Assembly (NCBI GenBank): GCA_025451235.1
Contig: JANWKT010000017.1
Location: forward strand, 124,001-188,000
Source of the DNA: Flavobacteriales bacterium
Lineage (GTDB): Bacteria > Bacteroidota > Bacteroidia > CAIKAF01
Direction: 5' to 3'
DNA: 64,000 nt
The position numbers and the translations under genes were made by a program. The notes below the pieces were generated by a model. That model made no database searches and was not told the DNA's origin. It saw only the letters and a program-made list of their open reading frames with translations. Shown here one piece after another: positions 9,341 through 19,122 of the stretch (the first letter of the stretch is position 1; each line of letters begins with the position of its first letter).

Positions 9341-10080
9341 TTTTGGTTTCTTTTTCTTATTCTTATATTGATCAGCTCCACGATCAATGAAAAGAAAATA
9401 GCAAAATAGATATATCCCTTCGGAATGTCCTTTCCTATTGCCTGCATTAATAGTGTAAATCCTATGAGAATTAAAAAGGAGAGGGCTAGAATTTGTAAAC
9501 TCGGAAACCGATTGATAAAACGACTTACCGATCCCGAAAACACCATCATAACGATCATGGATAAAATAAGAGAAATGATGATCAAAAGAATACTATTTGA
9601 TAGGCCAATAGCTGTAAGAATGGAATCAAAAGAAAAGATAACATCCAGTGCTATTATCTGTAAGATGATAAAGAAAAAGGACATGCTCTTTACTTTTTCC
9701 TGGGGCTGCTTTTTCCTTTTTTCAAGCTTTTGGAACATTTCCGAAGTGCTTTTGGCTATCAAAAACATTCCTCCTATGAAAAAAATAATGGCCTTTCCTG
9801 TGATCGCTATAGGATCGATCACCATATCCCCAAAGGCATATTTCTCTGTTGTATAAAACGATTGATCAAGGCTCATGATCAATGAGATACCAAAAAGAAG
9901 AATGATTCGAAGGACCAAAGCAACCACTAAACCAATATTTCTTGCGGAAGCCTGGCTTTTTTGTGGTAATTTGTTGGTAACAATTGATATAAAGATAATA
10001 TTGTCAATTCCCAGTATTACTTCAAGAAAGGTGAGGGTTAGCAGAATAAACCATGTGCTTGTGTGTAAGAAAATCTCCAT
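9325..10080 (-). CDS. TerC family integral membrane protein
   Basis: A 251-aa multi-span membrane protein of the TerC/Alx family, members of which export metal ions such as manganese or act in tellurite resistance. The hallmark acidic membrane motifs are present: 'EVILGIDNIIFI' near the N terminus and 'ALDVIFSFDSI' at mid-protein. It ends in a basic tail 'RIRKRNQNQQAS'. The gene overlaps the dprA 3' end. The exact substrate cannot be read from the sequence. Confidence 0.88.
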   Translation of the reverse strand: MEIFLHTSTWFILLTLTFLEVILGIDNIIFISIVTNKLPQKSQASARNIGLVVALVLRIILLFGISLIMSLDQSFYTTEKYAFGDMVIDPIAITGKAIIFFIGGMFLIAKSTSEMFQKLEKRKKQPQEKVKSMSFFFIILQIIALDVIFSFDSILTAIGLSNSILLIIISLILSMIVMMVFSGSVSRFINRFPSLQILALSFLILIGFTLLMQAIGKDIPKGYIYFAIFFSLIVELINIRIRKRNQNQQAS

Positions 10081-10138
10081 TAAATCTCTGTAAATAACAA
10101 AAATAAATATATTTAGACTTTAAAATAATCTTTTTTTC

Positions 10139-11161
10139 ATGCAAGCAGTTGTATTGGTAAAACATGGCGACCCTGAAAGGGCTTTCGAATTGAGGGAATT
10201 AAACAAACCAGAGCCTAAAGAAGGAGAGGTAAGGGTGAAGGTGGAAGCTTTTGGCTTAAACTATGCCGATGTAATGGCAAGAAAAGGCATGTATCAAGAT
10301 GCTCCGCCATTGCCAGCAGTGATAGGTTATGATGTAGTAGGAGTGATAGACAAGCTAGGTCCCGGGGCAGATGAAGAGCTATTAGGTCAGCGTGTGGTAG
10401 CCCTCACCAGGTTCGGAGGATATGCTGAATATGCAGTGGCCAACCAATTAGTGGTTCATCCTATTAACAAAGAACTTCCTAATGCTGCCGCTACAGCCCT
10501 TGCTACCCAGTACTCTACCGCTTATTATGCTTCTAACATGGCCACCAATATCTTCGAAGGAGATCATGTATTGATCCATGCTGCTGCCGGAGGTGTGGGC
10601 CTTGCGCTGATACAATTGGCAAAATTGAAGAACAGTGTTATCTATGCAACCGCCAGTTCAGACATGAAAATCAAAATGCTGGAAGATCTTGGTGTAAATT
10701 ATCCCATCAATTCTGACGAAACCGATTTTGTCGAGGAGGTGGAGAATATAAGAGGCAGCGATGGTTTAGATATTATTTTTGACAGCATAGGTGGTAAAAG
10801 CGTCAAAAAGGGATTTCAGCTATTGTCTTCCGGAGGCAGAATTGTTTGTTATGGCGGTTCAAAAAGAGGAGATGGAAAAGGAATTATCAATGACCTGCGC
10901 CTGGCCGTGGGTTTCGGAATATACTCACCCATTAGCTTTATGCTCAAAAGTAAGTCATTCATTGGGGTGAATATGCTTCGTATTGCTGATGACAGGCCTT
11001 CGTTGATCAAAACCGCCATGGAAAAAGTAATTGATATGGTGAACAAAAAAATTATTCCCGAACCTATTGGCAGGGCTTTTCCTGTTTCTGATATTTCTGA
11101 GGCTCATAATTTACTTGAAAGCAGAGAGTCTGTTGGAAAATTAGCTATTGAATGGAAATAG
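10139..11161 (+). CDS. Zinc-type alcohol dehydrogenase-like / quinone oxidoreductase
   Basis: A 340-aa medium-chain reductase of the QOR/VAT-1 type. It has the N-terminal GroES-like domain ('GEVRVKVEAFGLNYADVMARKG') and the nucleotide-binding 'HAAAGGVGLALIQLAK' at about residue 150, typical of NADPH-dependent zinc-free members. No structural-zinc cysteine cluster is visible. Likely reaction: reduction of quinones or enones. It stands alone, followed by an AT-rich gap. Confidence 0.85.
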   Translation: MQAVVLVKHGDPERAFELRELNKPEPKEGEVRVKVEAFGLNYADVMARKGMYQDAPPLPAVIGYDVVGVIDKLGPGADEELLGQRVVALTRFGGYAEYAVANQLVVHPINKELPNAAATALATQYSTAYYASNMATNIFEGDHVLIHAAAGGVGLALIQLAKLKNSVIYATASSDMKIKMLEDLGVNYPINSDETDFVEEVENIRGSDGLDIIFDSIGGKSVKKGFQLLSSGGRIVCYGGSKRGDGKGIINDLRLAVGFGIYSPISFMLKSKSFIGVNMLRIADDRPSLIKTAMEKVIDMVNKKIIPEPIGRAFPVSDISEAHNLLESRESVGKLAIEWK

Positions 11162-11548
11162 AGCTTTCAAACCCCCTTTATTAATTAATATATTTATATA
11201 TATAGAAGGGTAATAGTAATACAGCCCTGTTCATTTGTTATTATCTCTGTTGGTCAACCCACAAAATATAAGTTATTGTATTTTATTAAGAGAGTTGTTA
11301 CTATGTAACTAATTGTATATAAATAGTATAACTAGTTTTTTCACATTTATCCAAGTCACAATATTAACAGGCTTTGGAAGTTTTAAACCAAGTTCATTTT
11401 GTTATATTCTTGTGTTTAATCTTACAACAAATAGGTTGGTTTGGATTTGTTTTGTTTATAAGCTTATCTGTTGTATAATGAATTGAATTATGGTAATTTT
11501 GTTGTGAGTACTTTTATAGTGGTTTATTAACATCTTAAGATGATATCT
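11162..11548. other. AT-rich intergenic region
   Basis: About 390 nt with no credible ORF on either strand. The only recognisable element is a promoter for rpiB at its right end. No strong hairpin or RNA gene was seen. Confidence 0.6.
11471..11501 (+). promoter_or_regulatory. Promoter of the rpiB cluster
   Basis: TTG (11471-11473), 20-nt spacer, TAATTTTG (11494-11501), about 47 nt before the rpiB start. It fits the Bacteroidota consensus. Confidence 0.45.
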
Positions 11549-11980
11549 ATGAAAAAGATTGGTTGTGCTGCGGATCATGCGGGATTTGAGTGTAAGGAAT
11601 TCATAAAAGCTTATCTAATTTCTAAATCATATGAGGTTCAGGATTTCGGCACACATTCTCTGGACAGCGTTGATTATCCTGATATGGTGCATCCTCTAGC
11701 ACAAAAGCTTGATAAGGGAGAAATTGATCTGGGTCTTGTTTTCTGTGGATCAGGCAATGGAGTAAATATTACAGCAAATAAGTATAAACAGGTAAGGTCG
11801 GCTCTGTGCTGGTTACCAGAGGTTGCTTCACTTGCAAAGCAACATAATAATGCGAATTGTATTGCTATTCCCTCCAGGTTTATTTCTTTAGAAATGGCAA
11901 AGGAAATTGTGGATGCCTTTCTGAATGCTGAGTTCGAAGGGGGCAGACATTCGAACCGAGTAGATAAGATTACCTGCTAA
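11549..11980 (+). CDS. rpiB: Ribose 5-phosphate isomerase B
   Basis: RpiB/LacAB-family isomerase interconverting ribose 5-phosphate and ribulose 5-phosphate. It has 'CAADHAGFECKEF' at the N terminus, the catalytic-Cys loop 'FCGSGNGVNITANK', and the phosphate-binding 'GGRHSNRVDKI' at the C terminus. The start is taken at 'MKKIGCAADHAG' (11549), three codons inside the track ORF. It is the first gene of a forward run leading to mnmG. Confidence 0.93.
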   Translation: MKKIGCAADHAGFECKEFIKAYLISKSYEVQDFGTHSLDSVDYPDMVHPLAQKLDKGEIDLGLVFCGSGNGVNITANKYKQVRSALCWLPEVASLAKQHNNANCIAIPSRFISLEMAKEIVDAFLNAEFEGGRHSNRVDKITC

Positions 11981-12022
11981 TTATGAAACAAAACACCTTT
12001 AAAATACGTAGTATGGCTTTGT

Positions 12023-15000
12023 ATGGGGAATAAGGTAAGTAATGAAATATACCCTAAATTAGAGGGTTTCGTAAGGAAATACTACAAAAACCAGATCATA
12101 AAGGGCAGCCTTTTATCTATTTCAATTGTATTAGCCTTCTACCTATTTGTAGTTACTTTAGAGTTTTATGGAAAGTACTCAGGGGGGGTGAGGCTTGGGC
12201 TTTTGATTAGTTTTATTTCTGCCTCTTTATTTGTTCTCACCCGGTTCATTTTACTTCCATTTTCATCTTTGATCAAATTAGGAAAAAGACTATCCTTCGA
12301 ATCAGCTTCGAAAGTGATTGGTCATCATTTTCCGGAAGTTCAGGACAAGCTCATCAATATACTTCAATTGGATGGAATAAATGAACAGGACAATTCCCTT
12401 ATTTTAGCCTCTATTGAACAAAAAACAAATGACCTAAAACCTGTAGACTTTAAGTCAGCGATTGACTATAAAAAGAACAGAAAGTATTTAAAGTTTTTGA
12501 TCCCTGTTTTTTTGCTCTTTATATCCGTTTACCTCCTCTATCCTTCCATCATTAATCTTGGAACCAAGAGAATAGTTCAGTATAACAAAGTATTTAAAAA
12601 CACTTTCCCCTTTACCATCTCTATGGATGGACCCTTAGAGGCAATTGTTGGAGAGGATTATGTGTTGAATTTTCATCTGGAAGGAAGTGAACTTCCGGAT
12701 AAAGTATTTATAGAATATGATAACAAAAGATATAAGGCGGATAACTTAAACAAGGAAAAATATTCTTTTGTATTTGCCAATATAAAAAAAGATGTCCCAT
12801 TTAAGATCATTGCGGATGATGAAGAATACGACGTTTATTCCTTAAAGGCGATCAGCAAACCAAGTATTAAATCGGTAACTGTGGTAGCCAATTATCCTGA
12901 TTATCTGAATATGAAGGATGAAGTGTTGGCGAATCCCTCTGATATGACCTTACCAGAAGGGACCGAATTAACGTGGAACATATTGGCGGATAATACCAAT
13001 AGCCTGAAAGTGTATAGGGATGATTCGGCTTATGTGATGAAGGGATCGGGGAAGTATAATTTTGCATTCAAGGCCTTTACTTCGGATTTTATCTCCCTCT
13101 TGCCCCAGAACTCAACAACAACGATACCTATAAGAGATTCCTTAACAACCAGTATCAATGTGATTCCGGACCTTTATCCGAGCATTGATGTTTCGGAATC
13201 CAAGGATTCTGTCTTTTTAAGCCTTTTAAACTTCGATGGAGAAATAAAGGATGATTATGGCCTCCGGATGCTAAAGTTCCATTATACGGTCTATAAAGAG
13301 CAAAAGGAAGGGGATAAAAACACGATCAGCATACCCGTTGCCGGCGGAATGGTTTCAGAGAGCTTTAGCTACCCTTTTGATACTAAACTTTTAGATATGA
13401 AGCCTGGGGATAAGCTGGTATACTTTTTTGAGGTTTTCGACAATGATGGGGTAAGGGGTTCCAAGTCGACCAGATCTCAAATTATGACCTTTGCTATTCC
13501 TACAGAGCAGGAGATCAAGGATGCCATTGGAAAAAGGAATGAGAACATCAAGGACGATCTTTCCGATTCTAAATCTATGTCGGATGATTTACAGAAACAA
13601 ATAGACGAATTGCAAAAGTCTCTTTTACAGAAGAAGGAGCTGTCATGGGACGATAAGAAAAAGCTAGCCGATATTCTTGACAAACAGAAAGAATTAAAGG
13701 ATAAGATCGATGATGTACAGAAGAAGAATGAAATGAATGATGCACAGGAAAAGGAACTGAGCGACGAGGAAAAAAACCTATTGGACAAACAGGAGCAAAT
13801 CAATAAACTTTTTGATGAACTGAATAATGATGATCAGAAAAAAATGATGGACGAGTTGGACAAGCTGATGGAGAAGATGGATAAGAACAAGATGATGGAT
13901 ATGCTCGATAAGATGGATTTGAATAACCAGGACCTGGAAAAGGAATTAGACAGAACCTTGGCACTATTTAAGGAGATGCAGTTTGAGAATAAGCTGGAGG
14001 ATGCCTTGGATAAGATTGATAAGCTGTTGAAAGAGCAGGAGGATTTTATCAAGAATGCGGATGAGAAGAAAATGGACAAGGACGAGTTAAAGAAACAGCA
14101 GGATGCGATCGATGAGAAAATGAAGGAGCTGAAGGATGATGTGAAGAAGCTGGAAGAGCTGAACAAGGACCTGGAGGAAAAGAAGGATATGGAGGGATTG
14201 GATGAGAAAATGGAGGATATGCAGAATGAGATGAACAACTCTAAAGAAGAGCTGAATAACAACCAAAAAAGCAAGTCCTCGAAAAGCATGAACAATGCTA
14301 AGAGTAAAACGCAAGAGATGAAGGACCAGCTGCAAGGCATGCAAATGGCCATGGAGCAGGAAAGTAAGGAAGAAAACTTGGAGGATTTAAAACAATTGTT
14401 AGACAATACTTTAAAGCTTTCTTTTGACCAAGAGGCCCTGATTGGCAATACAAATGGAACAAATATTAGCAATCCACAGTTTAAGGATATATTAAAGGAG
14501 CAGAAGAAGCTCATAGACGATAGTAAAGTAATCGAGGATAGCTTACTGGCTCTTAGTAAACGGGTGATTGAGATACAGTCGATCGTTAACAAGGAAATAA
14601 CCCTTGTTAAATCATCCATGGAGAAATCATTAGAGTTCCTTGAGGAAAGAAATAAATCTGTTTCGGTTCAGAAACAGCAATATGCTTTAACCTCCCTGAA
14701 CAACCTGGCGCTTTTACTCAGTGAGGCCATTAATCAGATGCAACAGCAAATGATGCAAAGTATGCAGAGCAAGGGAAATAAGTCGTGCAAGAAACCAGGA
14801 AGCTCCAACCCAAACATGGAGGGATTGCTTCAAAAGCAAATGGGGCTTCAGAAAAAGCTGGAAGAGATGCAGGGTAAAATGAAGGGTCAGATCCCTAAAA
14901 ACGGAGAGAATGGAGAGATTGCGAAGGACCTGGTGAAGTTGGCCAATGAGCAGGAAGGAATTCGCAAGGCCCTGCAGGAAATGACCAAGGATATGGAAGG

Positions 15001-15328
15001 AGATCAGAAGAAACAGATCAATGATATTATTAAGAAAATGGAAGAAAATGAGAATGATATTCTAAATAAAAGAATCAGCTCAGGAACCATTGACCGAACA
15101 GAAGAGATAAAAATCAAAATGATGGATTCTCAAAAGGCTTTGAGGAACCAGGATCAGGACGAAAAGAGAAAGTCTAATGAAGGAGTAGATAAGCAGCAGA
15201 ACAACAACCAGACGATTGAGGATTATTTCAAAAAGAAAAGCTTGGAGCTAGAGATTATAAGAACAATTCCGCCTGTTATGAGGCCTTATTATAAGTCAAA
15301 AGTATCCCAATACCTTAATAACTTTTAG
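12023..15328 (+). CDS. DUF4175-like membrane protein with long charged coiled coil
   Basis: A 1101-aa protein typical of Bacteroidota. Two hydrophobic segments near residues 25-45 and 60-85 and another near 155-175 anchor it. Residues ~180-480 look like periplasmic beta domains. From about residue 500 to 1060 it is a very long Lys/Glu/Asp/Gln/Met-rich coiled coil ('KKMMDELDKLMEKMDKNK' style). The C terminus is 'MRPYYKSKVSQYLNNF'. The family is DUF4175 by recollection; biochemical function unknown. The stop is 1 nt from the next gene, so co-expression with the RsbW-like ATPase and ybeY is likely. The lysine-rich coding bias creates long false ORFs on the opposite strand. Confidence 0.82.
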   Translation: MGNKVSNEIYPKLEGFVRKYYKNQIIKGSLLSISIVLAFYLFVVTLEFYGKYSGGVRLGLLISFISASLFVLTRFILLPFSSLIKLGKRLSFESASKVIGHHFPEVQDKLINILQLDGINEQDNSLILASIEQKTNDLKPVDFKSAIDYKKNRKYLKFLIPVFLLFISVYLLYPSIINLGTKRIVQYNKVFKNTFPFTISMDGPLEAIVGEDYVLNFHLEGSELPDKVFIEYDNKRYKADNLNKEKYSFVFANIKKDVPFKIIADDEEYDVYSLKAISKPSIKSVTVVANYPDYLNMKDEVLANPSDMTLPEGTELTWNILADNTNSLKVYRDDSAYVMKGSGKYNFAFKAFTSDFISLLPQNSTTTIPIRDSLTTSINVIPDLYPSIDVSESKDSVFLSLLNFDGEIKDDYGLRMLKFHYTVYKEQKEGDKNTISIPVAGGMVSESFSYPFDTKLLDMKPGDKLVYFFEVFDNDGVRGSKSTRSQIMTFAIPTEQEIKDAIGKRNENIKDDLSDSKSMSDDLQKQIDELQKSLLQKKELSWDDKKKLADILDKQKELKDKIDDVQKKNEMNDAQEKELSDEEKNLLDKQEQINKLFDELNNDDQKKMMDELDKLMEKMDKNKMMDMLDKMDLNNQDLEKELDRTLALFKEMQFENKLEDALDKIDKLLKEQEDFIKNADEKKMDKDELKKQQDAIDEKMKELKDDVKKLEELNKDLEEKKDMEGLDEKMEDMQNEMNNSKEELNNNQKSKSSKSMNNAKSKTQEMKDQLQGMQMAMEQESKEENLEDLKQLLDNTLKLSFDQEALIGNTNGTNISNPQFKDILKEQKKLIDDSKVIEDSLLALSKRVIEIQSIVNKEITLVKSSMEKSLEFLEERNKSVSVQKQQYALTSLNNLALLLSEAINQMQQQMMQSMQSKGNKSCKKPGSSNPNMEGLLQKQMGLQKKLEEMQGKMKGQIPKNGENGEIAKDLVKLANEQEGIRKALQEMTKDMEGDQKKQINDIIKKMEENENDILNKRISSGTIDRTEEIKIKMMDSQKALRNQDQDEKRKSNEGVDKQQNNNQTIEDYFKKKSLELEIIRTIPPVMRPYYKSKVSQYLNNF

Positions 15329-15329
15329 T

Positions 15330-15740
15330 ATGCATGCAGTAATGGAAAACACAGTTACACTCAATTCAGACATCAATGAGATTTCCAAAGTTGAGGGCTT
15401 GGTTAGTGAGATCTTTGATAGATATCACATCAATCAGGAACTTTATGGAAATGTATTGATAGCACTAACTGAAGCTGCCAACAATGCTATTATGCATGGC
15501 AACCGGTATGATGCGGAGAAAAAGGTAGTCATCAACTACGATTTCTCAGAACCTGTTTTAAATATCAGGGTCTCTGATGAAGGGGGTGGTTTTGATTTTG
15601 ACAACCTACCGGACCCTACTGAGCCGGAGTTTATTGACAAGCCCTGCGGAAGGGGTGTTTTCCTGATCAAAAGACTGGCTGATAAGGTGGATTTTGATAA
15701 AGCGGGGTCAACGGTTTCTTTTTCTTTTAGGTGCCCATAA
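15330..15740 (+). CDS. RsbW-type ATP-binding protein (serine kinase / anti-sigma-like)
   Basis: A 136-aa GHKL ATPase fold without a sensor domain. The N-box 'EAANNAIMHGN', G1 box 'DEGGGFD' and G2 region 'GRGVFLIKRLAD' are all intact. Relatives phosphorylate STAS anti-anti-sigma partners or bind sigma factors. No STAS or sigma gene is adjacent; a STAS/SEC14-like ORF at 37 kb is distant. The start may instead be 'MENTVTL' at 15342. It is abutted by ybeY with no gap. Confidence 0.85.
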   Translation: MHAVMENTVTLNSDINEISKVEGLVSEIFDRYHINQELYGNVLIALTEAANNAIMHGNRYDAEKKVVINYDFSEPVLNIRVSDEGGGFDFDNLPDPTEPEFIDKPCGRGVFLIKRLADKVDFDKAGSTVSFSFRCP

Positions 15741-16163
15741 GTGTCTAAGATTTCTATTACACCAGCGGATGTTTCTATCGCCCTGGGGAGGAAAAAACTA
15801 TTATATGATTGGATCAGAAAAGCGATCGTTTCCGAGAAAAAAATGGCTGCAGGTATCGCTATCATTCTATGCTCTGATGAATATTTGTTAGACATCAATA
15901 AAAAATTTCTTTCACACGATTATTATACGGACATCATCACCTTCGATTATACGGAGGGGAAGCGTATTTCAGGAGAGCTTTATATAAGCATCGACAGGGT
16001 GAAGGAAAACGCCAAGCAACTTGGGGTTTCATTTCCCAATGAGCTTCATCGCGTGATGATACATGGGGTTCTGCACCTCTGTGGCTATAAGGATAAAACA
16101 AGGAAGGATAGAGAAATGATGCGAACCAAAGAGGACCAAAAACTAAAGATGCTGAAACTATAA
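15741..16163 (+). CDS. ybeY: Endoribonuclease YbeY (rRNA maturation)
   Basis: A 140-aa metal-dependent single-strand RNase for 16S rRNA 3' processing and 70S quality control. The motif 'HGVLHLCGYKD' holds two zinc His ligands; the usual third His ('GYDH') is Asp here. The start is GTG directly after the upstream TAA. Its own TAA overlaps the next ATG (TAATG), so translation is coupled on both sides. Confidence 0.92.
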   Translation: MSKISITPADVSIALGRKKLLYDWIRKAIVSEKKMAAGIAIILCSDEYLLDINKKFLSHDYYTDIITFDYTEGKRISGELYISIDRVKENAKQLGVSFPNELHRVMIHGVLHLCGYKDKTRKDREMMRTKEDQKLKMLKL

Positions 16164-16666
16164 TGGACTGGCTGCTGGTTTCAATAGCGATCATTTGCTG
16201 CATTATTGGCGTGATAGGATCCATTATACCAGGGGTCCCAGGAACCCCGGTTTCCTATATTGGGTTTCTATGCTTTCACTTTAGTGGTCCCGATGTGAAC
16301 CGGATTCCGATCTGGATGCATATTATTTTTATTCTTTTGATCGTTGCTGCTCTTCTACTGGATTATATTATCCCTATTATAGGAACTAAAAAATTCGGAG
16401 GGTCTAAATATGGAACTTGGGGTAGCACACTTGGCTTGGTTGTGGGTCTTTTTTTCGGACTTCCAGGGATGATCATCGGCCCTTTCGTAGGAGCCTTTGT
16501 TTTCGAGTTGATATATAAAAAGGACACCAAGCAAGCTTTCAAATCTGCGCTGGGATCTTTTGTTGGATTCTTATTGAGCACAGGTATCAAGACGATACTT
16601 GCCTTGATCATGCTAGGGATTATATTGATAAAAACCTTTACCTTTGTGGGCTATAAGATTGGTTAA
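16163..16666 (+). CDS. DUF456 family membrane protein
   Basis: A 167-aa protein with several membrane spans and the Gly/Pro-rich repeats of DUF456 ('GSIIPGVPGTPVSYIGFL', 'LPGMIIGPFVGAFVFE'). The Gly-zipper-like loops are family hallmarks. Molecular function unknown. It overlaps ybeY by 1 nt. The parS palindrome begins at the base after its stop codon. Confidence 0.85.
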   Translation: MDWLLVSIAIICCIIGVIGSIIPGVPGTPVSYIGFLCFHFSGPDVNRIPIWMHIIFILLIVAALLLDYIIPIIGTKKFGGSKYGTWGSTLGLVVGLFFGLPGMIIGPFVGAFVFELIYKKDTKQAFKSALGSFVGFLLSTGIKTILALIMLGIILIKTFTFVGYKIG

Positions 16667-16682
16667 TGTTTCACGTGAAACA
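16667..16682. promoter_or_regulatory. parS: parS centromere site (ParB-binding)
   Basis: TGTTTCACGTGAAACA is a perfect 16-bp palindrome identical to the broadly conserved bacterial parS consensus. ParB/Spo0J binds parS to load SMC and partition the origin region. It lies in the 30-nt gap between the DUF456 gene and mnmG, a gene often close to oriC. No parA/parB genes are in this window. Confidence 0.9.
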
Positions 16683-16696
16683 ACTGGGAGCTAAAA

Positions 16697-18577
16697 ATGC
16701 TTGGAGAATATGATATAATTGTTGTTGGGGCAGGTCATGCAGGCTGTGAGGCCGCTGCCGCCGCCGCCAATTTGGGATCAAAGGTGTTATTGATCACTAT
16801 GGATATGCAGCGCATTGGACAAATGAGCTGTAATCCGGCAATGGGTGGGGTGGCCAAAGGACAGATCGTTCGTGAAATAGATGCCATAGGTGGCTATTCT
16901 GGAATTATTTCAGACAAGACCATGATCCAATTTAGGATGCTGAACAGGTCTAAGGGACCCGCCATGTGGAGCCCAAGAGCACAAAATGATAGATGGAGGT
17001 TCGCAGAAGAATGGAGACTCATGCTAGAGCAAACCCCCAATGTTGATTTTTGGCAGGACATGGTTTCTGGACTGTTAATCGAAGGCAACAAAGTAAAAGG
17101 GATTAGAACGGGAATGGGAATAGAGGTGAAAGCAAAAGCAGTTGTGCTTACCAACGGAACTTTTTTAAATGGACTCATTCATATTGGTGAAAAGAAATTT
17201 GGAGGAGGCAGGATGGCCGAAAGTGCTGCCAAAGGAATTACAGAACAATTAGTAGAGATTGGTTTTGATTCAGGAAGAATGAAAACCGGGACACCTCCAA
17301 GGGTGGATGCAAGAAGCTTGAATTATGAATTGATGGAAGAGCAGCTCGGCGATGAGGAGATAACTGGCTTTTCTTTTTTGGATATAGAAAAAATCAAGCC
17401 AGAACAACAGCGCTCTTGCCATATCACCTATACAAACGAAGAGGTACATGATATCCTTCGAACAGGCTTTGATCAAAGTCCTATGTTCACGGGAAGAATA
17501 CAAGGACTGGGCCCTAGGTACTGTCCTTCCATTGAGGATAAAATTACCCGATTTACTGATAAAGACAGGCATCAACTTTTTGTGGAACCCGAAGGATGGA
17601 ATACGGTAGAGGTCTATATTAATGGGTTCTCCTCAAGCCTTCCAGAGGATGTACAATTAAAAGCTTTAAGAAAGATTCAGGGGTTTGAGAACCTTAAAAT
17701 GTTCCGGCCAGGTTATGCCATAGAGTATGACTATTTTCCGCCTACCCAGTTGAGCCATACGTTGGAAACAAAGCTGGTAGAAAATTTATATTTCGCGGGA
17801 CAGATCAATGGAACTACCGGATACGAGGAAGCGGCTTGCCAGGGCTTGATGGCGGGGATCAATGCCCACCTGAAGAACCATGGACTCGATCAAATGGTGC
17901 TGTCACGATCAGAGGCCTATATTGGGGTATTGATTGATGACTTGATCACAAAAGGTACGGAAGAACCCTATAGAATGTTTACTTCACGGGCTGAATACCG
18001 GATCCTTCTCAGGCAGGACAATGCGGATATTCGGCTGACCCCGAAATTCCACGAAATTGGCCTTGCAAGTGCCGAAAGGTATGAGAATGTAAAGGAAAAA
18101 CTAAGCTTGTCTAAAAAAATATTAGACTTTATCAACAATTACTCGGTAGAACCCGCTTTGGTGAATGAATATTTGGCTGAAAATGGATCTGCTGAACTCA
18201 ACCAAAAGGTGAAGCTCAGCACCTTGGTTCCACGACCCAATGTTTCCTTGCAGAAATTTATCTGTCAAATTCCTGATGTTCAATCATTTATAGCTAGCTT
18301 GGACAGCAAAAGAACGATCGAGGCTTTGGAGCAGGTAGAGATCCAGTTGAAATATAGCGGCTATATCGAACGGGAAAAAGAAAATGCCGAAAAAATAGGC
18401 CGTTTAGAGGACTTTAAGATCAAAGATGACCTCGACTACCACCTCATCCCGAGTTTGTCCATGGAGGCCCGTCAAAAGCTGTCTAAAATCAAACCCAGCA
18501 CCCTGGGTCAAGCCGCCAGAATCAGTGGGGTTTCGCCTGCCGATATTTCGGTTTTGATGGTGTTTTTAGGAAGATAA
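16697..18577 (+). CDS. mnmG: tRNA uridine-5-carboxymethylaminomethyl modification enzyme MnmG
   Basis: A 626-aa FAD protein (GidA) that with MnmE modifies U34 of tRNAs reading two-fold degenerate codons. It shows the FAD '[12 protein letters not shown]', '[13 protein letters not shown]', 'KTGTPPRVD' and the long C-terminal helical domain ending '[16 protein letters not shown]'. Length is normal. It converges on a SnoaL-like gene two nt away. The adjacent parS suggests an origin-proximal position. Confidence 0.97.
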   Translation: MLGEYDIIVVGAGHAGCEAAAAAANLGSKVLLITMDMQRIGQMSCNPAMGGVAKGQIVREIDAIGGYSGIISDKTMIQFRMLNRSKGPAMWSPRAQNDRWRFAEEWRLMLEQTPNVDFWQDMVSGLLIEGNKVKGIRTGMGIEVKAKAVVLTNGTFLNGLIHIGEKKFGGGRMAESAAKGITEQLVEIGFDSGRMKTGTPPRVDARSLNYELMEEQLGDEEITGFSFLDIEKIKPEQQRSCHITYTNEEVHDILRTGFDQSPMFTGRIQGLGPRYCPSIEDKITRFTDKDRHQLFVEPEGWNTVEVYINGFSSSLPEDVQLKALRKIQGFENLKMFRPGYAIEYDYFPPTQLSHTLETKLVENLYFAGQINGTTGYEEAACQGLMAGINAHLKNHGLDQMVLSRSEAYIGVLIDDLITKGTEEPYRMFTSRAEYRILLRQDNADIRLTPKFHEIGLASAERYENVKEKLSLSKKILDFINNYSVEPALVNEYLAENGSAELNQKVKLSTLVPRPNVSLQKFICQIPDVQSFIASLDSKRTIEALEQVEIQLKYSGYIEREKENAEKIGRLEDFKIKDDLDYHLIPSLSMEARQKLSKIKPSTLGQAARISGVSPADISVLMVFLGR

Positions 18578-18579
18578 TT

Positions 18580-19062
18580 TTAGGGTGTTTGGTGCTTATT
18601 GCGAGCCATAAATTCCTCGAGGGATTTCTTAGCCTGTAACCGAACTTTGTTTTTGAGCATAGGGGTCCAGCCCAGCAGCAAACCCATAGGGCCCAGGGCC
18701 TGGCGCGACCAACGATAAAAAGAAAAGGAATCTTTATGCTCCACGATCTTCCCGTTTTTGAAGACGAAATGGGCTTGAATTTTATTGACAACCCGCCGTT
18801 TAGAGGCAGAAAAAGTATAAGTGGCCACCCAACGGGCACGCCCTGTATCGCCGGCCGACTCTACGTTGGAGAAGCTGATCTCCAAATCTGTTCCCCGTTT
18901 CACCAACATTTCCCACATAGACCTCACCTGTTGCGTATTTAGGTTAGTAAATGCCGCGTCGTTGAATACCGCCTCTTCTGAATAACAGTCCTGCATGGTT
19001 TTGTAGTCCTTGTTTTTAAAAGCGGTATAAAAGGATTGGATAAGTTCTTTGTTCGTTGACAT
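18580..19062 (-). CDS. SnoaL-like / NTF2-fold protein
   Basis: A 160-aa protein with 'ELIQSFYTAFKNKDYKTMQDCYSEEAVF', the classic N-terminal pattern of the SnoaL/NTF2 fold, and 'DTGRARWVATYTF'. Such proteins may be hydrolases, isomerases or binding proteins, so the activity is open. The start is taken at 'MSTNKEL' (19062) rather than the upstream Met of the track. It is divergent from the heme oxygenase gene. Confidence 0.8.
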   Translation of the reverse strand: MSTNKELIQSFYTAFKNKDYKTMQDCYSEEAVFNDAAFTNLNTQQVRSMWEMLVKRGTDLEISFSNVESAGDTGRARWVATYTFSASKRRVVNKIQAHFVFKNGKIVEHKDSFSFYRWSRQALGPMGLLLGWTPMLKNKVRLQAKKSLEEFMARNKHQTP

Positions 19063-19106
19063 AGAGCCAAATATACGTTTTGCCGTAAAACCCCTCAAAC
19101 GGGGGA

Positions 19107-19122
19107 TACCTAATGTTAGGTA
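19107..19122. promoter_or_regulatory. Candidate operator upstream of heme oxygenase
   Basis: TACCTAA-TG-TTAGGTA is a perfect inverted repeat with 7-bp arms. It sits 7 nt before a TATATTTG -7 box (19130-19137), where a -33 element would be, and no TTG is present there. A bound factor may control the promoter. The regulator is unknown. Confidence 0.4.

Noticed and set aside
13834-14619. 261-aa minus-strand ORF (and other Ser/Phe/Leu-rich ORFs) inside the DUF4175 gene
   Set aside because: It is the mirror of the Lys/Glu/Asp-rich coiled-coil codons; no start signal or homology, and the forward gene is clear.
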